Shown: positions 7,915-14,609 of the stretch, piece by piece
How positions within the stretch are numbered: the stretch's first letter is position 1
How the letters are laid out: every line of letters starts with the position of its first letter
Origin: an uncultured Eubacteriales bacterium
Lineage (GTDB): Bacteria > Bacillota > Clostridia > Oscillospirales > Oscillospiraceae
Assembly (NCBI GenBank): GCA_900545515.1
Contig: UQZA01000026.1
Span: 1 to 35,119 of the forward strand
Length of the DNA stretch: 35,119 bases
Reading direction: 5' to 3'
The notes under the pieces: generated by a model
The model's database searches: none
Told to the model about the DNA's origin: nothing
What the model saw: the letters and a program-made list of their open reading frames with translations, nothing else
Program-made: the position numbers and the translations under genes

Positions 7915-9183
7915 ATGCCGGAGCCGAAGAAGTGGATGCGGCTGGACAACGCCGCCAAAATATTCCCCGCCGTCAAGCGGCGGGACTGGAGCAATGTGTT
8001 CCGGCTTTCCGCCACCCTGACGCAGCCGATAGACCCTCTTCTTTTGCAGGAAGCGGTCCGGTTGGTTGCCCCCCGCTTTCCCTCCATGCTGGTGAGCCTG
8101 CACCGGGGCCTTTTCTGGTATTACCTGGAGCAGGTTCCCGAACCGCCTCGGGTGCGGCCGGACAGCAGCTGTCCCCTGGTCCACATGACCAGCCGGGAGC
8201 TGGAAACCTGCGCCCTGCGGGTGCTGTACTTCCGCAACCGGATTGCCGTGGAGTTCTTCCACTCCATCACAGACGGCAACGGCGGCCTGGTGTTTCTCAA
8301 GACTCTGACAGCGGCCTATGTCTCCCTGCGCGATGGCATCTCCATCCCACCGGAGGAGGGAGTTCTGGATTGGCACATGCCCCCGGACCCAGCCGAGTGG
8401 GAAGACAGCTTCCTGAAGGTGGCCGGTCAGGTTTCCATGAGCCGCCGGGAGGAAAATGCTTTCCGGATTCAGGGACCCCGGGAGCAGGATGGTTTCCTCC
8501 ACCTGACGGTGGCAACCGTCTCCTCCGAAGCCCTCCGAACCCTGGCTAAGGCCCACGGCGTCACCATCACCGCCTTCCTGGCAGCTGTGATGCTGCAAGC
8601 CATTATGGAGCTCCGCCCCCGGCGGAGTCATAGGTGGGCCAAAGTCACCATTCCCGTGGACCTGCGCCGGCTTTTTGAAAGCCGGACCCTCCGAAACTTC
8701 GCTTTAACCGTCAACGTTGGGGTGGACCCCCGGCTGGGCGCATACAGCCTGGACGAGCTGTGCTCAGTGGTTCAGGGTCAGCTCGCCATGCAGGTTACCC
8801 CCCAGCAAATGGCCGCCCGGGTAGCCGCCAACGTAAACCCGGAGCAGGCCCTGATGATGAAGGTGGCGCCGCTGCCCTTGAAAAATCTGGCCATGCGCCT
8901 GGCCTACCGGACTGTAGGAGAATGCAAAGGAACCCTGAACATCTCCAACCTGGGTCTCACCCGCCTGCCCCGGGAGCTGGCGCCCCATGTGGCCTGCCTG
9001 GACTTCATCATTGGCCCCCAACTCACCTATTTTAATAACTGCAGCGTCATCTCCTGGGGCGGGCTCACCCGCATCAACCTGATCCGCAGCCTCCGGCAGC
9101 CGGAGCTGGAGCGCCGGTTCCTCACCAAGCTGGTGGCCCTGGGACTGGAGGTCACGGTAGACAGCAACCAAGGAAGGGAATGA
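7915..9183 (+). CDS. condensation/alcohol-acetyltransferase-like acyltransferase
   Basis: The 422-residue protein belongs to the chloramphenicol acetyltransferase / NRPS condensation / alcohol acetyltransferase fold group. The key sign is HSITDG at residues 116-121, matching the HxxxDG catalytic motif (His116, Asp120), placed as expected in an N-terminal half-domain. The C-terminal half carries NVGVDPR and a SNLGLTRLP segment as in such enzymes. Substrate cannot be told from sequence; a CoA- or carrier-linked acyl donor is likely. ATG 7915 follows AAGGGAGG with six-base spacing. The next gene, 7 bases on, encodes a zinc-ribbon membrane protein; such pairs are familiar to me from Clostridia, which suggests a joint envelope-associated role. 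It is not an NRPS module: no adenylation or carrier domain is nearby. Confidence 0.75.
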   Translation: MPEPKKWMRLDNAAKIFPAVKRRDWSNVFRLSATLTQPIDPLLLQEAVRLVAPRFPSMLVSLHRGLFWYYLEQVPEPPRVRPDSSCPLVHMTSRELETCALRVLYFRNRIAVEFFHSITDGNGGLVFLKTLTAAYVSLRDGISIPPEEGVLDWHMPPDPAEWEDSFLKVAGQVSMSRREENAFRIQGPREQDGFLHLTVATVSSEALRTLAKAHGVTITAFLAAVMLQAIMELRPRRSHRWAKVTIPVDLRRLFESRTLRNFALTVNVGVDPRLGAYSLDELCSVVQGQLAMQVTPQQMAARVAANVNPEQALMMKVAPLPLKNLAMRLAYRTVGECKGTLNISNLGLTRLPRELAPHVACLDFIIGPQLTYFNNCSVISWGGLTRINLIRSLRQPELERRFLTKLVALGLEVTVDSNQGRE

Positions 9184-9190
9184 TCCAACC

Positions 9191-9880
9191 ATGTATTGTA
9201 TGAACTGCGGCGTTCGCCTGGGGGAGGGCGAAACCCGCTGCCCACTGTGCGGCCTTCGGGCCTATCATCCGGATATCCCACGGCAGGTAGGGGAGCCCCT
9301 TTATCCCCGCCAGTGGGTCGCGCCGGAGCCGGAACGCACCAGCATGCGGTTTCTGTTCACCATCATTGCCCTGGCTGCCGCCGCTGTCTGCCTGCTGGTG
9401 GACCTGAGCCTGTGGAGCCGGGTAACCTGGTCCGGTTATGTCCTGGGGGCCTTGGCGGTGGCCTACGTGCTGCTTGCCCTGCCCCTTTGGTTCCGGCGGC
9501 CTAATCCAGTGGTGCTGCTTCCCGTGGATTTTGTGGCTGTGGGATTGTATCTGCTGTATATCAATCTGAAAACCGGTGGAGGGTGGTTTTTATCCTTCGC
9601 CTTTCCGGTCACCGGAATCGCCTGTCTTCTGACCACCACCGTGGTGGCCCTGGCCCATTATCTCCGCCGGGGGTACTTCTTCATTTTCGGAGGCGCCAGC
9701 ATCGCCGTGGGATGCTCCGCCATGCTGGTGGAGCTGTTTCAATGCATCACCTTTGGCGGGGAGATGTTCCGCTGGAGCCTGTACCCGGTGGGGGTGCTGT
9801 CCAGCCTGGGGCTTCTCTGGATTCTGGCCGGTATCATCCGGCCCCTGGGCGACGCCATCCGCAAACGAATATTTATCTAG
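9191..9880 (+). CDS. zinc-ribbon, six-helix membrane protein (DUF6320-like)
   Basis: The 229-residue product starts MYCMNCGVRLGEGETRCPLC, two CxxC knuckles forming a short cytoplasmic zinc ribbon. About six hydrophobic segments follow (roughly residues 54-75, 82-100, 108-125, 131-153, 158-177 and 195-215). I recognise this as the DUF6320-like type often found beside condensation-like acyltransferases; its function is unknown. A GGAAGGGAA ribosome site lies somewhat far (about 12 bases) upstream, and the gap to the preceding gene is seven bases, so co-expression is likely. One inference is that it anchors or partners the acyltransferase at the membrane; nothing in the sequence proves it. No terminator is visible before the two-component promoter downstream. 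Confidence 0.75.
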   Translation: MYCMNCGVRLGEGETRCPLCGLRAYHPDIPRQVGEPLYPRQWVAPEPERTSMRFLFTIIALAAAAVCLLVDLSLWSRVTWSGYVLGALAVAYVLLALPLWFRRPNPVVLLPVDFVAVGLYLLYINLKTGGGWFLSFAFPVTGIACLLTTTVVALAHYLRRGYFFIFGGASIAVGCSAMLVELFQCITFGGEMFRWSLYPVGVLSSLGLLWILAGIIRPLGDAIRKRIFI

Positions 9881-9929
9881 AAATTTCTCCTTAACAATTC
9901 TTAAAAACCCGGAATTTGCCCAATGGATG

Positions 9930-9938
9930 TGATACAAT
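9930..9938 (+). promoter_or_regulatory. extended -10 promoter of the two-component operon
   Basis: TGA+TACAAT (9930-9938) within ATGTGATACAATGG, without a good -35 at 17 bases. The same ATGTGATA(T/C)(A/G)AT core occurs in the promoters at 3608 (minus) and 7856. GAGGTGA follows as the ribosome binding site. Confidence 0.5.
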
Positions 9939-9958
9939 GGGATGAGAGGTGACATACC

Positions 9959-10648
9959 ATGGATGCCAACATTCGAATCTTAGTGGTAGACGATGAACCG
10001 GATATCCGGCAGCTGCTGCGGATCCTGCTGGAAAACCGGAGCTACCAGGTGGCGGAAGCCTCCTCCGGCGAGGAAGCAGTACGCCGTCTGCGGACAGATC
10101 CTGCCTACGACCTAGTTGTGATGGATATTATGATGCCCGGTATGGACGGTGTGGAAGCCTGCCGGTCCATCCGGAGCTTTTCCACCGCCCCCATCCTGTT
10201 CCTCACCGCCAAAACCCAGCTGGGGGACAAGGCCTCCGCCTATGCAAGCGGCGGAGACGACTTCCTGCCAAAGCCCTTTTCCCAGTCGGAGCTTCTCATG
10301 AAGGTGGATTCTCTGCTCCGCCGATACCGGGTGTATAAGGGCAAGCGGGAGGAGGTTCTGGACGCCAGCCTGCATCTGGATGAGGACCGCCGCTGCGCCG
10401 TAAAAAATGGCCGGGTGGTGGAGCTCACCAGCAAGGAATACGACATTCTCCAATACTTTTTCCTGCACCGGGGGAAGGTGCTGGACGTTCGCTCCGTCTA
10501 CGAGGGCGCCTGGGGAGAAAAGTACATGCCCACCTCCACCAACACCGTCATGGTCCACATCCTGAACCTGCGGAAAAAGCTGGAGGAGGACCCCACCAAT
10601 CCCAAACTGATCCGGACCATCTGGGGAAAGGGGTATCAATTTGGCTAA
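9959..10648 (+). CDS. OmpR-family response regulator
   Basis: DNA-binding response regulator of 229 residues. The receiver domain (1-120) has the acidic pair D11-D12, phospho-acceptor D56 in VVMDIMMPG and K104-region LPKPFS. The C-terminal winged helix (about 130-229) has the family's ELTSKEYDIL, VYEGAWGEKY and VMVHILNLRKKLE segments, ending RTIWGKGYQF. The ATG follows GAGGTGA. Its stop codon lies inside the start region of the sensor kinase (8-base overlap), so the two are translated together. The WGEKY...NTVMVHI sequence resembles the VanR/PhoB-like Clostridia subgroup and the vanR product at 18695. The target is unknown; the upstream acyltransferase and membrane gene are the nearest candidates. 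Confidence 0.93.
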   Translation: MDANIRILVVDDEPDIRQLLRILLENRSYQVAEASSGEEAVRRLRTDPAYDLVVMDIMMPGMDGVEACRSIRSFSTAPILFLTAKTQLGDKASAYASGGDDFLPKPFSQSELLMKVDSLLRRYRVYKGKREEVLDASLHLDEDRRCAVKNGRVVELTSKEYDILQYFFLHRGKVLDVRSVYEGAWGEKYMPTSTNTVMVHILNLRKKLEEDPTNPKLIRTIWGKGYQFG

Positions 10649-12005
10649 AGGTAAGCCCTACCGCCGGTTGAGTCTGAAGCTGCTGGCCATGCTGCTGTTG
10701 GCGGCCATGGCGGCCATCGCCCTGGGTCTTACGCTGCAGGTCCTGGGGGATTATCTGGTGGAAAGGGTGTATTGCTCGGAAAAGCGCCAGAATTTGCGGC
10801 TTCTGGAAGCCATCGGCTCTTTCCGGACCTATGTCCAGGAGGAGGCTGTCTCCTCCACCAATGTGCAAAAAATCGGCGTCTGGAACCATAGCCACCCCTA
10901 TATCCAGCTCACCGTCTCCGCCAACGGCGCCATTTTGAATTCCGACCGTTGGGGCGCCGAGATGGTAGGCTCTGACGGAGGCTTTGTAATCCGGTCTGGG
11001 AAGAATCAGGAAAAAATCTCCTCTTCCGCCAATTCAGCAGAACATACCTTTCCCGTCAACTTCACCGACGGCTCCTACCAGGTGGAAATCCAGGATTTTT
11101 CTCAAAACCAGCTTTACGCCCTGGTCAGCTGGGCCTCACTGGCAGCCGGCGGCATCATATTCCTGGCGCTGATGCTGCTGTATAACAGCCAGGTCACCTC
11201 CTCCATCAGCCGCCTGGCCAAGCAGGTCCGGCAGGTGAGCAAAGGAGACCTGACCCTGGAAATCACCCCCTCCTCCAAAGACGAAATCGGCGACCTGGCA
11301 GAGGATGTGGACGCTATGCGCCTGTCCATCATGGACAAGCTCCAGCGGGAAGAGCTCGCATGGCGAGCCAATACGGAGCTCATCACCGCCATTTCCCATG
11401 ATGTGCGCACTCCCCTTACCACCCTCATGGGCTATCTGGACATCTTAGGGGAAAACGACAACCTGACCCCCTCCCAGCGGCAGGAATATCTCAGCGTGTG
11501 CCGCCAGAAGGCGGAGAAACTGCGAACCCTCACCAATGAGCTTTTTTCCTACTTCCTGGTGTTTGGCAAACCAACGCCCGCCCTGCATCTGGAGCCCCTG
11601 GACGCCGGGACCCTGCTGGAGCAAATGCTTGGAGAGCAAACGGCAGACCTTCTGGAGCGGAATTATCAGGTGCAAACTGAGAGCCTGACGGAAAGCCGTC
11701 TCATTCAGGTGGATGTGCAGCACCTGCGGCGGATTTTTGACAATCTGTTTTCCAACGTGTTGAAGTACGCAGAGCCGGACCGGCCGGTGACCATCTCCTC
11801 TTCTTGGGTGGGAAATGAGCTCCATGTGTGCATCTCCAACTACGTCCGGGCTACAGCCGGCCGGGTAGAGAGCACCAAAATCGGCCTGCAAACCTGTGAG
11901 AAGCTTCTGACCTCCATGGGCGGCCGCTTCCTGCGGCGGCAAGAGGGCGGCCTTTTTACAGCCGAAGTCATTCTGCCGGCGGGCTGCCCCCTGGAAGCTG
12001 TGTAA
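10641..12005 (+). CDS. sensor histidine kinase, degenerate G-box
   Basis: Membrane sensor kinase of 454 residues from a TTG start, overlapping the regulator stop (TTTGGCTAA) and preceded by AAAGGGG. Layout: TM1 (about 12-32), extracytoplasmic sensor (about 35-158), TM2 (about 160-181), HAMP linker (182-235), HisKA with phospho-acceptor H253 in ISHDVRTPLTTL, and an ATPase domain with N-box DNLFSNVLKYA. The usual DxGxG G1 box is missing: after the N-box the protein runs ISNYVRATAGRVESTKIGL and straight into the G2-like helix (QTCEKLLTSMGG). This shortened ATP lid occurs in some Clostridia kinases and may slow or alter ATP use. The cognate partner is certainly the preceding regulator. A hairpin region follows the stop. 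Confidence 0.9.
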   Translation: MAKGKPYRRLSLKLLAMLLLAAMAAIALGLTLQVLGDYLVERVYCSEKRQNLRLLEAIGSFRTYVQEEAVSSTNVQKIGVWNHSHPYIQLTVSANGAILNSDRWGAEMVGSDGGFVIRSGKNQEKISSSANSAEHTFPVNFTDGSYQVEIQDFSQNQLYALVSWASLAAGGIIFLALMLLYNSQVTSSISRLAKQVRQVSKGDLTLEITPSSKDEIGDLAEDVDAMRLSIMDKLQREELAWRANTELITAISHDVRTPLTTLMGYLDILGENDNLTPSQRQEYLSVCRQKAEKLRTLTNELFSYFLVFGKPTPALHLEPLDAGTLLEQMLGEQTADLLERNYQVQTESLTESRLIQVDVQHLRRIFDNLFSNVLKYAEPDRPVTISSSWVGNELHVCISNYVRATAGRVESTKIGLQTCEKLLTSMGGRFLRRQEGGLFTAEVILPAGCPLEAV

Positions 12006-12048
12006 AGTGAATACAGGGTACCAGGCAGCGCCACAAAAAAATGGACCC

Positions 12049-12174
12049 GTTGCGAAATGCGCTTTCTAAAATGATCCCTCATATTTTAGCGGGAGAAAAC
12101 ACGAATTTCTGTGTTTTCTCCCGCTATCTTTCACTTTTAGAACGGGGTCTGTTGCAAAAAACGCATTTTGCAAC
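12049..12174. repeat. 126-base imperfect inverted-repeat element
   Basis: The ends are inverted copies: GTTGCGAAATGCG (12049-12061) versus CGCATTTTGCAAC (12162-12174), one mismatch. Inside lies TTCTAAAA/TTTTAGAA, and at the centre a perfect 15-base stem (12088-12102 with 12111-12125). The right arm also folds alone (GTTGCAAAA/TTTTGCAAC, 12151-12159 with 12166-12174). The nested layout resembles a small non-coding palindromic element (MITE-like). It has no coding potential and lies between convergent genes. Confidence 0.5.
12088..12137 (+). terminator. terminator-like hairpin after the sensor kinase
   Basis: Perfect 15-base stem AGCGGGAGAAAACAC/GTGTTTTCTCCCGCT with an 8-base loop, followed by the T-rich ATCTTTCACTTTTAG. 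It could end the two-component transcript; the opposite strand has no T-tract. Confidence 0.6.
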
Positions 12175-12189
12175 CAACCCATCCTTCTG

Positions 12190-13140
12190 TCATTCAGTCA
12201 GCGCCTGGTCCATAAAGGTGCGCAGCGTTTCGGCGGAGCGAGTCAGGGCCTGGGTCTCCGCCTCGTTCATCACAGGCCGGACTACCCGGGCGATGCCCTC
12301 CCGATTGATCACGCAGGGAAGACTAATGGCCACATTCTGCAGGGGGCCAAACTTTTCTCCCAGCACATGAGCCACAGGCAGAACCGAATTTTCGTCCTCA
12401 CAGATGGCCTCCACAATCCGGCTGGTGGACATGGCCACGCCGTAGAAGGTGGCTCCCTTCAGCTTAATCACGGTGCCTCCCGCATTTTTGGTCCGCTCCG
12501 CAATCCCGGCATGATCCAGGTCCCGGCCCTTCTGGGACTGGTAGAACGCATCCACCGGCTCTCCGGCCACAGTGGCGCTGGACCATACAGGCACCTGGCT
12601 GTCGCCGTGCTCGCCCAGAATATAGGCGGTGACATTGGACACATCCACACCGCAGGCTTCCCCAATCATCTGGCGGAACCGGGCCGTGTCCAGGGACGTG
12701 CCGGAACCGATGACCCGGTTGGCGGGAAGTCCGGTCTCCTGCTGCACCACATAGGTGAGCACATCTACAGGATTGGACACCACCACCAAAATGGGATTGA
12801 CAGCATACTGCATAATCCGGCGGGCAATGTCCCGGGTAATGGAAACATTGGTTTTGGCCAGGTCCAGCCGGGTCTGGCCGGGCTTCCGGGCCACTCCGGC
12901 AGTGAGGATGATGATCTGGGCATCGGCGCAGTCTTCGTAGCCGCCGTTGCGGACCTTTACCTGGTGAAAAAAGGCGGTACCGTGGACAATATCCAGGGCG
13001 CTGCCCTCGGCCCGGTCACCGTTGATGTCCACCAGCACAATCTCGCTGGCCTGTCGGCGGACCATCAGGGTATAGCAAACCGCTTCCCCCACATTGCCGG
13101 CTCCAATGATGACGATTTTACTTTTGTCCGTGATGCTCAT
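12190..13140 (-). CDS. ldh: L-lactate/malate dehydrogenase family protein
   Basis: NAD-dependent 2-hydroxyacid dehydrogenase of 316 residues, expected to reduce pyruvate to L-lactate at the end of fermentation. NAD fold: GAGNVGEA (13-20) and acidic D38 in LVDIN. Catalytic pair: D151 with R154 (SLDTARF) and H178 in GEHGDSQVPVW. The overall pattern (TRLDLAKTN, GEHGDS) is LDH-like, but the substrate-specificity loop reads AGVARKPGQTR: residue 85, Gln in typical LDHs, is Arg as in malate dehydrogenases. The substrate is therefore open. ATG 13140 has GGAAAGGAAG upstream, a rather long spacing. A cluster of inverted repeats upstream (13192-13272) probably holds promoter and operator. It is a single-gene unit, convergent with the two-component operon. 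Confidence 0.88.
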   Translation of the reverse strand: MSITDKSKIVIIGAGNVGEAVCYTLMVRRQASEIVLVDINGDRAEGSALDIVHGTAFFHQVKVRNGGYEDCADAQIIILTAGVARKPGQTRLDLAKTNVSITRDIARRIMQYAVNPILVVVSNPVDVLTYVVQQETGLPANRVIGSGTSLDTARFRQMIGEACGVDVSNVTAYILGEHGDSQVPVWSSATVAGEPVDAFYQSQKGRDLDHAGIAERTKNAGGTVIKLKGATFYGVAMSTSRIVEAICEDENSVLPVAHVLGEKFGPLQNVAISLPCVINREGIARVVRPVMNEAETQALTRSAETLRTFMDQALTE

Positions 13141-13191
13141 AAGGCAGGACTTCCTTTCCGTGTTGGTTTGCGATTGGAGAGAAGGGGAAAT

Positions 13192-13272
13192 CGGTACAAA
13201 AGTATCAATTAAATCGGTATTTTTGTACCGTTTTCCGAAAAAGTCAGAATAAATTCGGATTTTTCCGACTTT
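13192..13272 (-). promoter_or_regulatory. operator-like inverted repeats upstream of ldh
   Basis: CGGTACAAAAGTA (13192-13204) is repeated in inverted form in CGGTATTTTTGTACCG (13215-13230), itself a palindrome. A second inverted repeat, AAAGTCAGAA with TTCCGACTTT (13240-13249 with 13263-13272, one mismatch), lies just further upstream of the gene. They suggest regulator binding sites. I do not see a clear Rex-type TTGT...ACAA box. Confidence 0.4.
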
Positions 13273-13640
13273 CGCGGCAAAAAACTAAAAAATCATATTT
13301 TTACCTATCTTCTCCCATTTTGAATTCTATCACATTTCTCCCCAAAATACAAGAGGGTTTTTGTCCGGAAACAAACGCCAGGGCAGAAGCATTTCCCTTC
13401 TCCGTCCCGGCGCGGCAGCGCCCATGGCTTCCCCCGAGGGCAGGCGCGCGGCGCCATGGGATTTCATCACTTGCCACCGGCAATTGCCTCCATGACTCCA
13501 GCTGGCACGGCGGTAGCCGTGACGGATGAGAAACGGCGAAATGTTGCGCTTGGTGCGCACTTACGGACGGAAGGAGAGACCTCCCCATCGTATGGCTCCT
13601 ACCTACCGGTCTGCTACTCTGAAACAGACGCGCATTTCCC
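13273..13640. other. ldh-mntP intergenic stretch without a supported gene
   Basis: About 370 bases between divergent ldh and mntP regulatory regions. A short AT-rich part (13280-13355) is followed by a GC-rich, repeat-laden part: CCCATGG/CCATGGG (13418-13424 with 13454-13460), TGCCACCGGCAATTGCC, the repeat core at 13503-13530, and GTCTG/CAGAC (about 13608-13628). A minus-strand open frame spans most of it, but it has no ribosome site or recognisable domain and follows the repeat, so I do not call it a gene. Confidence 0.5.
13503..13530. repeat. core of a Clostridia intergenic palindromic repeat
   Basis: TGGCACGGC-GGTA-GCCGTGACGGATGAG, with hairpin CACGGC/GCCGTG. From memory, this closely resembles a repeat scattered between genes in many Clostridia genomes (TGGCACGGC..GCCGTGACGGATGAG). 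A related GGCACGGC-TGC-GCCGTGCC hairpin occurs at 20643-20661. Confidence 0.5.
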
Positions 13641-13670
13641 TTGACAGGAGGCATCCGCATATGGTAATAT
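13641..13670 (+). promoter_or_regulatory. promoter of mntP
   Basis: Perfect TTGACA (13641-13646), 18-base spacer, TAATAT (13665-13670). The start of transcription near 13677 leaves a leader of only about 67 bases. Confidence 0.8.
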
Positions 13671-13681
13671 TTTTAAAAACC

Positions 13682-13709
13682 TGGACGCCGCGACCTGCTG
13701 TGGCGTCCA
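13682..13709 (+). other. 5' leader hairpin of mntP
   Basis: TGGACGCC (13682-13689) pairs with GGCGTCCA (13702-13709), loop of 12, at the very start of the mntP transcript and about 34 bases before the ATG. It could stabilise the mRNA. It is too small to be the yybP-ykoY manganese riboswitch. Confidence 0.5.
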
Positions 13710-13743
13710 ATTTCATTGGTCATACGGAAACGAGGTCTCAGAA

Positions 13744-14340
13744 ATGAACATGTATGAGCTTTTGGTCCTGGCCGTGGGGCTGTCTATGGATGCCTTTGCC
13801 GTGGCAATTTGCAAGGGGCTGGCTATACGCACAGTCTCCCTCAAGCATGCAGCCTGGGTGGGGCTGTGGTTTGGCGGCTTTCAGATGTTGATGCCGTTGC
13901 TGGGCTTTCTCCTGGCCCATTCCTTCGCCCAGGCCATCGCCTCCTTCGATCACTGGATTGCCTTTCTCCTCCTGGCGGTCATTGGGGGCAATATGATCCG
14001 GGAGGCTCTGTCTGCAGAGGAGGAAGAGGTCTCCGGGGATTTGTCCGCCCGGGCCATGCTCCTGTTGGCCATTGCCACCAGCATTGACGCCCTGGCAGCC
14101 GGCATCTCCCTGGTGGCCGGGGTGAGTCTGCCCCTGTTTGTGGATGGCCATTTCAACTTCTCCAGCATTTGGGTGGCAATCTCCCTCATTGGTCTCACCA
14201 CCTTCCTGTTTTCCGCCCTTGGCGTGAAGCTGGGCAACCGGTTTGGAGCCCGGCACGGGAAGAAGGCGGAGCTGACCGGCGGCGTCATTCTGATCCTCCT
14301 GGGGCTGAAAATTCTCTTGGAGCATTTGGACATCCTTTAA
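13744..14340 (+). CDS. mntP: manganese efflux pump MntP
   Basis: MntP exports Mn(II) across the cytoplasmic membrane and protects against manganese excess. The 198-residue product has six hydrophobic segments in two repeats and the paired acidic signatures of the family: GLSMDAFAVAICKG (Asp16) in helix 1 and SIDALAAGISL (Asp near residue 115) in helix 4. The length is typical. ATG 13744 follows GAGGT with eight-base spacing. It is a single-gene unit with a clear sigmaA promoter. Many mntP genes are under a manganese riboswitch or MntR; the short leader here excludes the riboswitch, and I see no evident MntR box. A strong terminator lies at 14471-14508, leaving an unusually long 3' region. Confidence 0.95.
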   Translation: MNMYELLVLAVGLSMDAFAVAICKGLAIRTVSLKHAAWVGLWFGGFQMLMPLLGFLLAHSFAQAIASFDHWIAFLLLAVIGGNMIREALSAEEEEVSGDLSARAMLLLAIATSIDALAAGISLVAGVSLPLFVDGHFNFSSIWVAISLIGLTTFLFSALGVKLGNRFGARHGKKAELTGGVILILLGLKILLEHLDIL

Positions 14341-14395
14341 TGCTCCGGAGAGCCGGGACGTTTTTTGGAACTTCACATTTACTTAATATTTCCCC

Positions 14396-14508
14396 CCTTT
14401 TTTTCTTCACATTTCCCTGGTAGGATAAGAGCAAAGCTAAGTTTTCATTTCTTCACCTCCTTTCTTGATTCCACGGCCCAGCCCCCCCGGCTGGGCCGTG
14501 GCTTTTTA
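14396..14508 (+). ncRNA. possible small RNA or long mntP 3' UTR with anti-Shine-Dalgarno tract
   Basis: The stretch ends in a strong terminator and just before it has an unstructured pyrimidine-rich run containing CACCTCCTTTCT (14454-14465), the same sequence as the 16S rRNA 3' tail. C/U-rich seed plus terminator is the usual make-up of trans-acting small RNAs in Gram-positives. A weak TAATAT (14384-14389) could start it near 14396. Alternatively it is the mntP 3' UTR. The minus strand reads as AAAGGAGG followed by ATG AAA ACT TAG, a three-codon frame. Confidence 0.25.
14471..14508 (+). terminator. strong rho-independent terminator
   Basis: Perfect 13-base stem CCACGGCCCAGCC/GGCTGGGCCGTGG with a CCCCC loop, followed by CTTTTTAT. 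It separates mntP from the moxR promoter. Confidence 0.92.
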
Positions 14509-14545
14509 TAAAGGACCACAAAATTCTGAAATTTTTCTTAGCATC

Positions 14546-14574
14546 TTGCTCCTGCCCTCAGGACATGGTATACT
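14546..14574 (+). promoter_or_regulatory. promoter of moxR operon
   Basis: TTGCTC (14546-14551), 17-base spacer, TATACT (14569-14574). Ribosome site GAGAGGAG follows, 8 bases before the moxR ATG. I see no further promoter before vanR, so it may also drive vanRS. Confidence 0.65.
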
Positions 14575-14609
14575 GAGTAATATTATGGTAACCGAGAGGA
14601 GTCTGGCAT

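Noticed and set aside
13301..13660. 119-residue open frame on the minus strand
   Set aside because: It runs over palindromic repeats and the mntP promoter, lacks a ribosome site and shows no domain; it looks like a translation of the repeat.
13641..13743. Manganese (yybP-ykoY) riboswitch before mntP
   Set aside because: The promoter TTGACA/TAATAT leaves a leader of about 67 bases, too short for the element, and the conserved GGGGAGUAG-type core is absent.
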